DNA from: Phycisphaerae bacterium
GTDB lineage: Bacteria > Planctomycetota > Phycisphaerae > Phycisphaerales > SM1A02
Length of the DNA: 33,659 nucleotides
Reading direction: 5' to 3'
NCBI GenBank assembly: GCA_002709295.1
Contig: PAQL01000017.1
Span: 117,252-150,910, forward strand
The notes below the pieces were generated by a model. That model was not told the DNA's origin. It saw nothing but the letters and a program-made list of their open reading frames with translations, and ran no database searches. Shown here piece after piece: positions 23,871 to 31,813 of the stretch (position 1 is its first letter; each line of letters begins with the position of its first letter). The translations under genes were made by a program, and so were the position numbers.

Positions 23871-26206
23871 GGCGCGTCCTCCGGAGCGACCGCGAACTCG
23901 GCCTGCCGGGGCATGAGACAGACCCGGTCGTTGCATGCCTGCCATCCGAAGACCAGCACCACCGTGGCATCGGGGGATTCACGACGGATGGTGATCGGAA
24001 TCGAGAGCTCCCCCTCGTGCACCAGCACCCCCTCCTTCCAGGGTTCACCGATCGGCCAGTCGACCTCGACCGTGCCTCCCGAGACCGCCTCCAGCGTGAT
24101 GCCCACCAGCCCTTCGGCGGCCTCGGCGTCACCGGGATCATGGGCGTTGACGTGCCAGCCGTCCGCGGCCCTCATCAGGAGCAGATGACCGCCGGGACGG
24201 TCGGGGTCGGGCACGATCGCGGCGAGCACGCCGCCGTCGTCGTCGGGATCGGCCTCCCCGTCCCCCTCGCCGGGACCGGACGTCGAACCGAGCGTCTCCA
24301 GTCGACCGGCCCGCTCGGGATCGAGTCGGGCGAGTCGACGAAGGGCCATCACCGAACGGATCGGCCCCACCGGATTGGTCGCGATCGACACGCTCGACGC
24401 GGCGAGGAACGCCTCCAGATCCTCGAGGTACGCGACGTTCCCGGTGAGCTCCGCCAGCTCGGCGAGCACGAGCATCATGGTGCCGGCCCCGCTGGGCATC
24501 GCACCGTCGTTGAGATTGCTCGCCCTCACCAGCAGGTCCGCCTGATCGGGTCGGGTGTCGAACCAGATGCCGGACTCCGGATCGCGGAAGTGCCGACGGG
24601 CCGCCGCGACCAGGGCCTCGGCCTGCTCGAGTCGTTCCGCCTCGCCGGAGACCCGGTGCAGGGCGATGAGCCCATGAGCGAGCAGGGCGTGATCGTCGAG
24701 ATACGCCGGCCCCCCGAGGACGTCTCCGCGAGCGTTCCGTCTCAGATCGTCCACGCCACCGAGACGGGCCAGCACCCCGTCGGCGGCGCGGGAGGAGGCC
24801 TCGACGTAGGCGGGCTCCTTCAATGCCGCACCGGCCTCGGCGAGGCCGCCGATCATGAGCCCGTTCCAGGAGGCGAGCACCTTGTCGTCGAGGCCGGGCT
24901 GGGGGCGTCGATCCCTCGCCTCCAGCAGCGCCCGGTCGATCATCATGAGCCGACGCTCGAACTCTTCGGGCTCGATTCCCACCGCGGCGGCGAGTCGTTC
25001 CGGACGGTCCGAAAGCCGCAGCACGTTGGAGGGCGGGTCGTCGGGGTGATGCGGGTCCCGGAAGTTCGGCCCCCGGTCCAGCCCGTAGACCTCGAGGGCG
25101 AACGCCGATTCCCCGGCGAGATCCGCACCGGCGAGAGCCTCGGTGATCTCCTCCGGTCGCCAGACATGAGTGGCGCCCTCACGGGCATCGACCTCGGCGT
25201 CCTGGGCGGATCGGAAGGCCCCGTCGTCCTCGGTCATCTCGCGGAGCACGTAGTCCGCGAGATCCCGGAGCACCCGGGCGTGATAGGCGTCCCCGGACCC
25301 GGCCACGCTTCGGGCGTACAGCGACGCGAGCTGGCCGTTGTCGTAGAGCATCTTCTCGAAGTGCGGCACCGTCCAGGTTCCATCCACCGCGTAGCGATGG
25401 AATCCCCCGGCGACCTGGTCGTGGATCCCCCCGACCGCCATGCGATCGAGGGTGTGACGAACCGCCTCGACCGCCTCGGGCCGATCCGCGGCGGCGTCCA
25501 TCAGCACCTCGAGATACACCGGCTGCGGGAACTTCGGAGCTCCTCCGAAGCCGCCCTCGCTCGCGTCGTGATAACGAAGCAGGGCCGTGACCACCGCATC
25601 ATCGAGCGACGCGGAGAGATCCTTCCGACCGGTGGGCGAGGCGAGTTCGCCACGAACCACCTCGGCGATCCGCGCCCCCTGGGCCTCGACCTCCTCCCGC
25701 TGATCGCGCCAGGCCCTCGAGATCGTCCCCAGCAGTTCGGTGAACGAGGGTCGCCCGGGCATCGGCTCGGGCGGGGAGTAGGTGCCGACCACGAAGGGGG
25801 CCAGCGTGTCGGGATCGAGGAACGCGTTGAGCGGCCAGCCGCCGGACGCCCTGCCCTCGGTCATCCGGGTGAACACCTGGCAGGCGGTCATGTAGATGTC
25901 GTCGACGTCGGGACGCTGCTCCCGATCGACCTTGATCGGCAGGAAGTCCCGGTTCAGGATCGCGGCGATCGAGGGATCCTCGAAGCTCTCCCGCTCCATG
26001 ACGTGGCACCAGTAGCAGGTCGAGTAGCCGATCGAGAGGAAGATCGGCACATCACGACGCCGCGCCTCCTCCAGGGCCTCGGGCGACCACGGCCACCAGT
26101 CAACCGGGTTGAAGGCGTGTTGCAGGAGATAGGGACTCGACTCCAGACGAAGTCGGTTGCCCTCTTCCTGGTTCGCCCCCTCGCGAGGCGGTTCCGAGGA
26201 GGACAT
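23867..26206 (-). CDS. YyaL/DUF255-type thioredoxin-domain protein with DsbD-alpha-like tail
   Basis: 779 residues from the ATG at 26206. The N-terminal thioredoxin-like domain has [28 protein letters not shown] (CYWC at 64-67) and [15 protein letters not shown], diagnostic for the DUF255 (YyaL/SSP411) family. A long alpha/alpha-barrel-like region follows ([31 protein letters not shown]). The last ~110 residues are extra: [11 protein letters not shown], then [14 protein letters not shown] with Cys758 and Cys763, resembling the N-terminal periplasmic domain of DsbD. AAGGAG 5 nt before 26206 supports this start. An in-frame ATG at 26269 would add a signal-like stretch ([14 protein letters not shown]) and is a real alternative, since the tail suggests an envelope role. 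It overlaps the asparaginase start. Confidence 0.85.
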   Translation of the reverse strand: MSSSEPPREGANQEEGNRLRLESSPYLLQHAFNPVDWWPWSPEALEEARRRDVPIFLSIGYSTCYWCHVMERESFEDPSIAAILNRDFLPIKVDREQRPDVDDIYMTACQVFTRMTEGRASGGWPLNAFLDPDTLAPFVVGTYSPPEPMPGRPSFTELLGTISRAWRDQREEVEAQGARIAEVVRGELASPTGRKDLSASLDDAVVTALLRYHDASEGGFGGAPKFPQPVYLEVLMDAAADRPEAVEAVRHTLDRMAVGGIHDQVAGGFHRYAVDGTWTVPHFEKMLYDNGQLASLYARSVAGSGDAYHARVLRDLADYVLREMTEDDGAFRSAQDAEVDAREGATHVWRPEEITEALAGADLAGESAFALEVYGLDRGPNFRDPHHPDDPPSNVLRLSDRPERLAAAVGIEPEEFERRLMMIDRALLEARDRRPQPGLDDKVLASWNGLMIGGLAEAGAALKEPAYVEASSRAADGVLARLGGVDDLRRNARGDVLGGPAYLDDHALLAHGLIALHRVSGEAERLEQAEALVAAARRHFRDPESGIWFDTRPDQADLLVRASNLNDGAMPSGAGTMMLVLAELAELTGNVAYLEDLEAFLAASSVSIATNPVGPIRSVMALRRLARLDPERAGRLETLGSTSGPGEGDGEADPDDDGGVLAAIVPDPDRPGGHLLLMRAADGWHVNAHDPGDAEAAEGLVGITLEAVSGGTVEVDWPIGEPWKEGVLVHEGELSIPITIRRESPDATVVLVFGWQACNDRVCLMPRQAEFAVAPEDAP

Positions 26207-26211
26207 CGTTG

Positions 26212-26217
26212 CTCCTT
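26212..26217 (-). promoter_or_regulatory. Ribosome binding site favouring the shorter DUF255 start
   Basis: On the minus strand AAGGAG is followed by CAACG and ATG at 26206. The six-base match and 5-nt spacing are ideal. The upstream ATG at 26269 has no comparable sequence. Choosing this start gives a cytosolic protein; choosing the other gives a likely exported one. Confidence 0.65.
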
Positions 26218-26310
26218 GAATGATCGAGGAGAGGGCCAGACAGCTCAGCACCGCGCACATGGATCGCATGGCGTCAGTCTACGACCGGAATCGCATCCGG
26301 ATCCGGGGCC

Positions 26311-27015
26311 TCATTCGTCGTCGTGTTCCACGGCCACCTGGCTGCCGCCCCCACCACGCTGCTGGTAGACGAATCCCACCACCGCGGCGGTCAGGACGAG
26401 CAGGGGGAAGACCCCGGGGTGGATGAGCATCTGCTCACGGACCACCGAGGAGACCGAGGGGACGTGAAGCAGCAGGGCGACGGATCCCATGATGAACATC
26501 GCCCCTCCGCCGACGCTGGTGAAGACGATCACCACCACGCGGAAGAACATGAAGCTGAGGAGGGCGAGGGCGATGAAGCCCATGCCGCCGCCGGCCCAGG
26601 CCAGCGATGCCTGATCGGGGTTGAGGAACGTCCAGAGGGTGGCACCGATGCCGGCCCCCGCGATGCCCGCGAAGAGAGCCACCGTGTAGCGAAGGAGAGG
26701 CGACGCGATCGCGGCCAGGAGGATGCCGAGGGCCACGGCCACCACCATCGACTTGCCGACCTCCGCGCTGACCAGCCGTCCGACGCCGAAGCCGAGCATC
26801 AGCGACAGGACGACCACGATCGCCTTGTGCCAGCGATAGCCCTGCATCACGCAGGCCGCACCGACCGCGGTCACGATCGCCGCTCCGATGACGGGGACCG
26901 TGGAGAGCATCTGAAGGATCGCCTCCGGACGCCTGGCAAGGTCGAGGGAGGCGATGAGCTCCTCCCAGGTCTGTGCAAAGCTGGGAACGTCCGCGGCGAG
27001 AAGGATGGCTGACAT
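26311..27015 (-). CDS. Glycine-rich multi-pass membrane protein (TMEM198/DUF4203-like)
   Basis: 234 residues with about seven hydrophobic helices, short loops and many Gly/Ala/Val residues. The block YRWHKAIVVVLSLMLGFGVGRLV and following AVALGILLAAIASPLLRYTVALFAGIAGAGIGATLW recall DUF4203/TMEM198-type proteins, but this is resemblance only. The C-terminus is a short Gly/Gln/Glu tail (QQRGGGGSQVAVEHDDE). The ATG at 27015 was chosen since the longer reading from 27162 adds basic, unconserved residues across a hairpin. The gene lies 41-104 bp upstream of the DUF255 gene, depending on that start, and downstream of the VCBS/dockerin-like gene; a membrane protein of similar style flanks the latter on its other side. 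Confidence 0.72.
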   Translation of the reverse strand: MSAILLAADVPSFAQTWEELIASLDLARRPEAILQMLSTVPVIGAAIVTAVGAACVMQGYRWHKAIVVVLSLMLGFGVGRLVSAEVGKSMVVAVALGILLAAIASPLLRYTVALFAGIAGAGIGATLWTFLNPDQASLAWAGGGMGFIALALLSFMFFRVVVIVFTSVGGGAMFIMGSVALLLHVPSVSSVVREQMLIHPGVFPLLVLTAAVVGFVYQQRGGGGSQVAVEHDDE

Positions 27016-27041
27016 GGAGCTGGCTCCGACGATGTGACCGC

Positions 27042-27063
27042 CATCCCGGCCTCTGCCGGGATG
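27042..27063 (-). terminator. Perfect 9-bp hairpin between the secreted-protein and membrane-protein genes
   Basis: CATCCCGGC (27042-27050) and GCCGGGATG (27055-27063) pair perfectly around CTCT. It lies about 150 bp after the stop of the secreted protein and 27 bp before the next ATG on the same strand. No T tract follows, so it may be an attenuating leader hairpin rather than a terminator. Confidence 0.5.
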
Positions 27064-27209
27064 CGCGTCTCCTGTATCGGTCGGATTCCGTTCTGGAGAC
27101 CAATTCCATCCCCTCACCATCCGCCAGGGGCGGAAAGAGGGCCGGAACGAGGGTTTGAACATCCCGGGGGGCGATCGGATCCCCCCCCTTGGTCATCGAA
27201 GGAGGTGCC

Positions 27210-29294
27210 TCAGCAGGGGCCCCACAAGGAGAAGATCAGGGCCAGATCCTCGCCGTCGACGACGCCGTCCCCGTTGAGATCGGCGGCACAGTCCCGGCAT
27301 CGCCCCCACGCACCGAAGAGCAGCCCCATGTCTCCCGCGCCGACCCGGCCATCCCCGTCGAGATCCGCCTGGGTGCAGCCAGGCACGCTCGTCATGTCCA
27401 CCCTGAAGGTCATGGCGACGGAGGAGGACGCCGTCTGGAAACCACCGATCAACCGCGGCGCGAAGTCATCGGCGATCTCGAGATGCCGGACCTCTCCGGA
27501 CTCGGGATCGAACCGAAGCTCCTCCTCGAGGAAGAGTCGGAAGGCCAGCCTCTCTCCGTTCTCGAAGCGATAGATCCTGACCCTCCCGTCCTCGAATCCG
27601 ATCGTGACGAACGGAACGGCGTTCGCCGAGGAGAGCTCGCCGATCGCGATCGACATCGCACCTTCCGGAAGTGAGACCGCGAACCCGGTCTGAATCCACG
27701 GCTCGAGAGGGTTCAGGAGGACCAGGGCGTCGTTCTCGGTGATCACCAGGGTCTCCATCGAGCCATCCCAGTCCAGGTCGGCCGAAGCGAAGTCCACCGC
27801 GGCACCCGGCAGGTCGAGGGTGTTGATCAGCTGAAGACCGTTGCCGGGCGCATCGAAGGGCCGGAGGACGTAGAACTTCGCGCCTCCCACAAGGCCCTCC
27901 TCCGTCCCGCCGACACCGATCGGAGCATCAGGATCCTTCTTGTTCTCGTCGTCGATGGGATCCGAAGGTCCGGGGTCGTCTCCGACCTCGACCTCGCCGT
28001 TCTCGGAAGCGCCGCTGTCGGTGGTCTCGACGGCACGGGTCACTCCCCGCGAGCCCCCCTCCTTCGAGGTCACGGCGACTCCACGACGTGCGGCGAGCAT
28101 GCCCTCCCCGAAACCGATCGGCACGATCGACACCGGCTCGCCGGAGATCGTGAGGGTCGGACCGATCGACCAGTCGCGGTCGTCCGCTCCACCGGCATTG
28201 AAGAAGAGACGAAGCGTTCCGAAGTCCTTGCCGTCGGCGGTGATCACGGCGATGTCGCTCGTCCCGTCGCCGTTGAAGTCCCCCGCGGTGCCGTCGACGA
28301 TGTTGTTCCCCGCGAAGAAGCTGATCGCCGGCGTGAACTCGCCCCCCGGCACGCGAAGCAGGACGTCGACCATGCCGTCCGCCCTGAAGAAGACGAAGTC
28401 GCTTCCTCCACTGCCGTCGAAGTCCGAGACGTCGATCTCGACGATCCGCGAGCTGTACGGCTCCGACACCTGGACCTCCTCGGCCTCGAGCAGCATCGAC
28501 GCCGGTTCGATGGTGGCGGTGGCTCTCGCATCGAACGGCCCGAAGGTGTCCAGTTCGACCTCGAAATCGACGTCCACCGCGAAGGGCGCCTCGATCAGTC
28601 CGAATCGCGGCATCAGGACCATGCCTCCCCCCGAGGTTCCGATGATCTCCAGCTGGGTCCCGATCGGCGGGAAGGAACCGTTGAAGCCCGAAAGACGAAG
28701 GCCGCCGATCATCTCCGCCGGATCCTCCGCCGTGAGGAAGGGCTTGGAGAACTCGCGGTCGGCGTCCATCAGGATCCGCAGGCACGCCATGGGGTCGATC
28801 GTCATCTCGTCGACGGACACCTCCGTGCCTCCGGCGAGCTCGAGCGAATTGATCCCGGAGGCTCCCGCATCGGGCCTGTCGACCAGGATGCGGTTGATGT
28901 TCGACAACTGGCAGTCGGCATCGGTGATGCGGAAGCGGCCGGGGGCCCCGAAGCCGTCTCCCTCGATGCGAACGGTGCCGAAGATGTCGATTCCAAGGCC
29001 CGGCGGATCGCACCCCGGCGCGATGATCTCCGTGCTGCTGCCGCGCACGAGCAGGTCGAAGGCGGTCGCGCCGGTGGTCACCACCTGGAGCGGACCCGCG
29101 AGCAGGAATTCGACGTCGTCTCCGGGACCGGGGACGACGCCCTCGGACCAGTTCGACGGGTCGTTCCAACTGCCTCCTGCCGGATTGATCCACTCGTAGG
29201 TCGGCGTCTGACCCATCGCCCGGTCCACGCCCGTCCCCAGGAGGACGAACATCGCACAGGCAAGGAACAGGATGTGTCGACATGATCGAGACAT
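27210..29294 (-). CDS. Secreted VCBS/FG-GAP-repeat protein with C-terminal dockerin-like modules
   Basis: 694 residues. A signal peptide (SRSCRHILFLACAMFVLLGTG...AMG) is followed by a beta-rich region starting WINPAGGSWNDPSNWSEGVVPGPG, a motif of bacterial surface proteins. The middle holds FG-GAP/VCBS-type calcium-binding repeats: DVSDFDGSGGSDFVFF, AGDFNGDGTSDIAVI and SADLDWDGSMETLVI. A low-complexity acidic linker (VEVGDDPGPSDPIDDENKKDPDAP) splits the propeller-like part. The last ~55 residues are two dockerin-like EF-hand modules ending GAWGRC and LWGPC. No enzyme domain is visible, so a structural or adhesive role at the cell surface is likely. The ATG at 29294 starts the signal peptide. 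Confidence 0.83.
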   Translation of the reverse strand: MSRSCRHILFLACAMFVLLGTGVDRAMGQTPTYEWINPAGGSWNDPSNWSEGVVPGPGDDVEFLLAGPLQVVTTGATAFDLLVRGSSTEIIAPGCDPPGLGIDIFGTVRIEGDGFGAPGRFRITDADCQLSNINRILVDRPDAGASGINSLELAGGTEVSVDEMTIDPMACLRILMDADREFSKPFLTAEDPAEMIGGLRLSGFNGSFPPIGTQLEIIGTSGGGMVLMPRFGLIEAPFAVDVDFEVELDTFGPFDARATATIEPASMLLEAEEVQVSEPYSSRIVEIDVSDFDGSGGSDFVFFRADGMVDVLLRVPGGEFTPAISFFAGNNIVDGTAGDFNGDGTSDIAVITADGKDFGTLRLFFNAGGADDRDWSIGPTLTISGEPVSIVPIGFGEGMLAARRGVAVTSKEGGSRGVTRAVETTDSGASENGEVEVGDDPGPSDPIDDENKKDPDAPIGVGGTEEGLVGGAKFYVLRPFDAPGNGLQLINTLDLPGAAVDFASADLDWDGSMETLVITENDALVLLNPLEPWIQTGFAVSLPEGAMSIAIGELSSANAVPFVTIGFEDGRVRIYRFENGERLAFRLFLEEELRFDPESGEVRHLEIADDFAPRLIGGFQTASSSVAMTFRVDMTSVPGCTQADLDGDGRVGAGDMGLLFGAWGRCRDCAADLNGDGVVDGEDLALIFSLWGPC

Positions 29295-29444
29295 GATGAG
29301 GCGCTCCCAGTTTCGGAGAAGGCGAGGATGCCGGAATCCAGCGTAGTGGAGGCCCCCTCCCGACCTCCAGAACAAAAGGACGCCCCACCGGAGGAAAGTC
29401 CCTTCGGATGCTTGAAACCGGGGTTGTCATGCGGGGCAGTCCGA

Positions 29445-30425
29445 TCAGCGGCGGAGTCGGCGTCGTCCCACGACCGACACCTTCGGCCGGGTTCGAGCCT
29501 GGAAGATGATGCCTCCGACGGCGAGGACCGCCACCCCGATGATCGAGGGCACGATCGGCGGTGGAGCGCCGTCGCCGAAACGGGCCCAGGCCCCGGTCGC
29601 GGCGGCGGCCATCAGCCAGGCGCCCGCGATGGCGGTTCCCGCGATCGCCACCCGCTGGGGCAGCAGCAGCCCGAGCAGCAGCGCGCAGATGCCGCACACC
29701 GTGGCGAGGGCCATGACCAGGTCGATCGTGCCGGGAGGCACCGTGGCGGTCATGTCGCGCCACCACCGCTGGAACCCTTCGGGAATCCCGGGGTCGAGAT
29801 CGGGCAGGTCCCCCACCAGTCCTTCCGCCATCTCGCCGAGTCGATCCCGCATCGTCTCACCGACCTGATCGGCGACCTGATCGGTGACCTGGTCCGTCAT
29901 CTGGTCCGACCATCCGGGCGGCGCTTCCTGCGAAGTCCGCCATGTCAAGGACACCGTCGATCCTGCTCCCGGGGAGTCGACCCCGCCTCCCCCGGCCACC
30001 GCCAGGCCCAGCACCAGGACCAAGGTGGCCACTGCGATCCCGAGGAGCACCGCAAGGGCGAGCCTCACCAGCACCGCCGCGATCAAACCTCCGAGCAGTG
30101 GAAGCAAGATGACCCAGACCACCGGCGGAATGCCGAGCCCCTGGATGATCGCGGGGAGCAGCTCGGCCCGGCTGGCCGCGGCCAGCCGAAGTCCGACCAG
30201 CGCCCCCAGCGACGCCGCCCCCAGCACCACGGCGGGACGCAGGATCCTCCCGCCGAACAAGAGCAGCAGGACCCCCGTAGCAGCCACCGCGGCCAGGATC
30301 AGGGGATCGATCGCCCCCCAGTCACCGACCAGGCCCCCCCCGAACGACCCGGGGTCCGCAGACCCCCCCGAAGCCGCCTCGGCGTCCTCGTACGGGGTTC
30401 GATCTGGAGTGTGGATCAGGGTCAT
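29445..30425 (-). CDS. Multi-pass membrane protein with a DQV-repeat loop
   Basis: 326 residues. About four helices cluster at 30-150 (IDPLILAAVAATGVLLLLFGG, ILRPAVVLGAASLGALVGL, VVWVILLPLLGGLIAAVLV, ALAVLLGIAVATLVLVLGLAV). A polar loop of ~85 residues follows, containing the tetrad repeat DQMTDQVTDQVADQVGE. Three more helices end at a basic tail (KVSVVGRRRLRR). The first half resembles the 26311 protein in helix spacing and Gly content. No family is recognised with confidence. The ATG at 30425 sits 115 bp from the divergent pheA start, with an inverted repeat between them. Confidence 0.7.
   Translation of the reverse strand: MTLIHTPDRTPYEDAEAASGGSADPGSFGGGLVGDWGAIDPLILAAVAATGVLLLLFGGRILRPAVVLGAASLGALVGLRLAAASRAELLPAIIQGLGIPPVVWVILLPLLGGLIAAVLVRLALAVLLGIAVATLVLVLGLAVAGGGGVDSPGAGSTVSLTWRTSQEAPPGWSDQMTDQVTDQVADQVGETMRDRLGEMAEGLVGDLPDLDPGIPEGFQRWWRDMTATVPPGTIDLVMALATVCGICALLLGLLLPQRVAIAGTAIAGAWLMAAAATGAWARFGDGAPPPIVPSIIGVAVLAVGGIIFQARTRPKVSVVGRRRLRR
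29859..29906. repeat. Four 12-bp tandem repeats inside the membrane-protein gene
   Basis: Four copies of a 12-mer on the plus strand: ACCGACCTGATC, GGCGACCTGATC, GGTGACCTGGTC and CGTCATCTGGTC. On the coding strand they give the four-residue units DQMT, DQVT, DQVA and DQVG. The copies have drifted, so the array is not freshly expanded, but it may vary in length between strains. Confidence 0.75.
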
Positions 30426-30459
30426 GAGAGGGTCGGCAGCCTTGGCTGGGTCCCGGGAT

Positions 30460-30476
30460 CGGTCCAGTCTGGACCG
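30460..30476. promoter_or_regulatory. 17-bp perfect palindrome in the divergent pheA spacer (possible operator)
   Basis: CGGTCCAG (30460-30467), one central T, then CTGGACCG (30469-30476) as exact reverse complement. It lies 35 bp from the membrane-protein ATG and about 65 bp from the pheA ATG, a common place for an operator serving divergent genes. The symmetric form with a single central base suits a dimeric regulator better than an RNA hairpin. Confidence 0.45.
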
Positions 30477-30526
30477 GGGCGGGCCCAAAGGACGATATCG
30501 GTGCCATCGCCCGTCAGGATCGAATC

Positions 30527-30532
30527 AAGGAG
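30527..30532 (+). promoter_or_regulatory. Ribosome binding site of pheA
   Basis: AAGGAG followed by CTCCCGAG (8 nt) and ATG at 30541. It fixes the start inside a frame that remains open to 29884. Confidence 0.8.
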
Positions 30533-30540
30533 CTCCCGAG

Positions 30541-31638
30541 ATGTCCGAAGATTCCACGCCGCCTCCGGCCCCGCTCTCCGAACTGAGGGAGCGGATCGAC
30601 ACCCTGGACCGCAGGCTCGTCGAACTCCTGAACGAACGAGCCGAGGTGGTGGTGCAGGTCGGCCGGACCAAGCAGCACGACGGCACGCCGATCTACGCTC
30701 CGGACCGGGAGTCCTCGGTGCTGGGACGGGTCCTCGAGTCCAACGAGGGGCCGCTGCCGGACCGCACCCTCGAAGGCATCTGGAGGGAACTGATGTCGGG
30801 CTCGTTCCGACTCGAGCGGCCGCTGCGTATCGGCTTCCTGGGGCCGGCGGGTTCCTTCAGTCACCTCGCCGCCCTGAGGCACTTCGGCTCGAGCACCGAG
30901 TTCGTGCCGGTGCCGGCGATCGAGTCGGTGGTCGAGGACGTGGTGACCGGCCGCTCCGACTACGGCCTCGTCCCCTATGAGAACTCCATCGGCGGATCGA
31001 TCACCGAGACTCTCGACGCCCTCGCCGAACTCGACGCTCCGGTCTGCGCCGAGACCCTGGTCGCGATCGACCAGGCGCTGATGGCCAACTGCGCTCCCGA
31101 CGAGATCAAGGCGGTCGCCAGCAAGCCGGAAGCCCTCGCACAGTGCCGGAAGTTCCTGAGGACGAATCTCCCGACCGTGGAGATCATCGAGACGACCAGC
31201 ACCTCGGCCGCCGTGCAGCGCGCCGCGGCGGCTCCGCGCACCGCGGCGATCGGCTGCCGACTCGGCGGACGGATCCACAAGGTGAAGGTGCTCTTCGACC
31301 GCATCCAGGACCGCACCGAGAACATCACCCGCTTCCTGGTCATCGGACGACAGGAACCCGGGCCGACCGGCAACGACCGGACCACCGTCCAGTTCCAGAC
31401 CGATCACCGTCCCGGAGCCCTGGTCGACGTCCTCGCGGAGTTTCGCGACGCCGGCGTGAACCTCGCCCACATCGACAAACGCCCCTCCGGCCTGGACAAC
31501 TGGAGCTACACGTTCTTCATCGACCTCGAGGGCCACCGCGAGGATGCCGCCGTGGCCGCCGCGATCGAATCGGCTCGCGCCCACTGCGTCAGCCTGAACG
31601 TGAGGGGATCGTTCCCCCGCGCCAAACGCGTGCTCTGA
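30541..31638 (+). CDS. pheA: Chorismate mutase / prephenate dehydratase (P-protein)
   Basis: 366 residues; converts chorismate to prephenate and then phenylpyruvate for phenylalanine. Residues 11-90 are the AroQ-type chorismate mutase (LSELRERIDTLDRRLVELLNERAEVVVQVGR region). Residues 96-270 are prephenate dehydratase, with FLGPAGSFSH, VPYENSIGGSI, the catalytic TTSTSAAV around 218-225 and the DRTENITRFLVIG block. Residues 280-365 are a regulatory ACT domain with the PGALVDVL motif at 291-298 and IDKRPS at 311-316, in place of the usual ESRP. Feedback inhibition by phenylalanine is expected for the family. An AAGGAG site supports the start. Confidence 0.95.
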   Translation: MSEDSTPPPAPLSELRERIDTLDRRLVELLNERAEVVVQVGRTKQHDGTPIYAPDRESSVLGRVLESNEGPLPDRTLEGIWRELMSGSFRLERPLRIGFLGPAGSFSHLAALRHFGSSTEFVPVPAIESVVEDVVTGRSDYGLVPYENSIGGSITETLDALAELDAPVCAETLVAIDQALMANCAPDEIKAVASKPEALAQCRKFLRTNLPTVEIIETTSTSAAVQRAAAAPRTAAIGCRLGGRIHKVKVLFDRIQDRTENITRFLVIGRQEPGPTGNDRTTVQFQTDHRPGALVDVLAEFRDAGVNLAHIDKRPSGLDNWSYTFFIDLEGHREDAAVAAAIESARAHCVSLNVRGSFPRAKRVL

Positions 31639-31813
31639 CCCGCGGGACCGATCGACTTCGAATCCGGTTTCGGACCCTCCAGACCCGATTTCGAACCCCC
31701 GGCCCCCTCCCCCACGAAAACTCGGGATGTTCTGACCGGGTTCCCGGGAGCCCGCCACCCTGGGGGCCGATGCTGATCGGTGAGGCTTGTTGCCACCGCC
31801 CCGGAGAATCGCC

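Noticed and set aside
24017-26368. Plus-strand open frame of 783 codons opposite the DUF255 gene
   Set aside because: Antisense shadow of a gene with diagnostic motifs; the translation shows no recognisable fold.
27928-29766. Minus-strand open frame of 612 codons overlapping the secreted protein in another frame
   Set aside because: The other frame has signal peptide, FG-GAP repeats and dockerin-like modules; this one is arginine-rich and featureless.
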